From positions 1-6,059 of the forward strand of contig JAEWBW010000068.1 of NCBI GenBank assembly GCA_023390955.1: 6,059 bases of DNA. The letters are read 5' to 3'. Positions 5,715 through 6,059 of this stretch are shown piece by piece; positions within the stretch are counted from its first letter, which is position 1, and every line of letters starts with the position of its first letter. The stretch comes from Pseudomonadota bacterium. GTDB taxonomy: Bacteria; Pseudomonadota; Alphaproteobacteria; Rhizobiales; Xanthobacteraceae. The position numbers and the translations under genes were made by a program. Below the pieces are notes generated by a model. The model was not told the DNA's origin and ran no database searches. It saw only the letters and a program-made list of their open reading frames with translations.

Positions 5715-5723
5715 TGCTCAGTA

Positions 5724-5770
5724 GTCGCCGGGATCGTTGTCGTGCTCGGAGGCACGGTCTGGGCGGCGAC
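5724..5770. terminator. Weak nested hairpin between convergent kinase and GST genes
   Basis: Outer arms GTCGCC (5724-5729) and GGCGAC (5765-5770) enclose a small hairpin, CGTGC (5741-5745) with GCACG (5752-5756) and a 6-base loop. It fills most of the 58-bp gap between two convergent stop codons, which makes a terminator role plausible. The stems are short and there is no U-tract. Confidence 0.25.
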
Positions 5771-5772
5771 GC

Positions 5773-6059
5773 TCAATCCCGGTCTGGCGCTCCCAGGGGG
5801 AAGTTCGGTCGGAACGGCCGCGCCTCCTCCACCGCCCGAGCGAAAGAAGGGCGGGCAAGCAACCGCGCGCGGTAGGCGCGCAGCGCGGGGAAGGCCTCGG
5901 AGATGCGGTGCGTCCAGTCCGCGTAGAACAGCGAGGGCGCGGCCGCGCAGTCCGCCAGCGTGAAGTCCGCGCCCGCGCCCCAGGTCCTGCCAGCAAGTTG
6001 CCCTTCGAGCCAGGCATAGGCGCGCTCCAGCCTTTCCTTGGCAAGGGACAGTCCTTCCT
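5773..6059 (-). CDS. Glutathione S-transferase, C-terminal domain (5' end beyond window)
   Basis: The last 94 residues of a glutathione S-transferase, running in from the right edge with no start in the window; the stop is TGA at 5775-5773. The visible part is the all-helical C-terminal domain: LAKERLERAYAWLEGQLAGR, then FTLADCAAAPSLFYADW with the T-x-x-D N-capping box (TLAD) that nearly all GSTs carry at this point, then FPALRAYRARLLARPSFARA and a tail ending RPFRPNFPLGAPDRD. The missing N-terminal thioredoxin-fold domain, which binds glutathione, would lie to the right. GSTs conjugate glutathione to electrophiles or reduce peroxides; the class and substrate cannot be told from this half. 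It converges on the kinase gene, so it is a separate transcription unit. The abundance of GSTs in proteobacteria and myxobacteria supports a Gram-negative source. Confidence 0.88.
   Translation of the reverse strand, partial: EGLSLAKERLERAYAWLEGQLAGRTWGAGADFTLADCAAAPSLFYADWTHRISEAFPALRAYRARLLARPSFARAVEEARPFRPNFPLGAPDRD

Noticed and set aside
4325..5875. Long plus-strand open frame (516 codons) overlapping the kinase
   Set aside because: It is Arg/Pro/Gly-rich with no recognisable domain, and it lies in an alternate frame of the kinase catalytic region, whose motifs are unmistakable. High GC keeps stop codons rare in shadow frames.
5718..6044. Minus-strand 108-codon frame at the right end
   Set aside because: It is a shadow of the GST fragment in another frame of the same strand.

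Overview
This is a high-GC window with strong G/C bias at third codon positions. The mix of genes is a SoxR-type MerR regulator, an ArsR/SRPBCC pair, a soluble hybrid histidine kinase with several PAS domains and a GAF domain, and a glutathione S-transferase. It suggests a free-living, environmentally versatile Gram-negative bacterium. Myxococcota/Deltaproteobacteria or another high-GC proteobacterium is my best guess, and it is an inference from gene style only.

Layout, left to right. (1) 26-919, minus strand: an NmrA-like NAD(P)H-binding reductase, followed by a perfect hairpin at 3-23. (2) 920-1020: a short divergent intergenic region with a SoxR box inside a promoter whose elements are spaced 19 bp apart, pointing at the reductase. 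(3) 1021-1473, plus strand: SoxR, with the full four-cysteine [2Fe-2S] motif. (4) 1474-1612: a convergent intergenic region with a strong bulged hairpin at 1567-1601. (5) 1613-2457, minus strand: an ArsR-family repressor followed by an AHSA1/SRPBCC-domain gene, joined by an ATGA overlap. The SRPBCC gene has an in-frame TAG at codon 33. (6) 2458-2782: an AT-rich palindrome that may be the ArsR operator, then a possible gene remnant. (7) 2783-5714, plus strand: a hybrid histidine kinase (PAS-PAS-PAS-GAF-HisKA-HATPase-REC) split by one frameshift near 3775-3783. (8) 5773 to the right edge, minus strand: the C-terminal domain of a glutathione S-transferase, cut by the window end.

How the genes work together. 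The clearest unit is soxR with the NmrA-like reductase. SoxR senses redox-cycling compounds through its iron-sulfur cluster and probably switches on the divergent reductase directly, without a SoxS intermediate. The ArsR-SRPBCC pair is a second, separate regulator-plus-effector unit, apparently damaged in this copy. The kinase is an orphan hybrid sensor with no partner visible here. Stress sensing and detoxification is a common thread, but only the SoxR/reductase link has sequence support.

Two single-site lesions lie about 1.8 kb apart: the amber codon in the SRPBCC gene and the frameshift in the kinase. They could be real gene decay or base-level sequence errors; the window alone cannot tell. 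I see no mobile element, CRISPR array, tRNA or rRNA.
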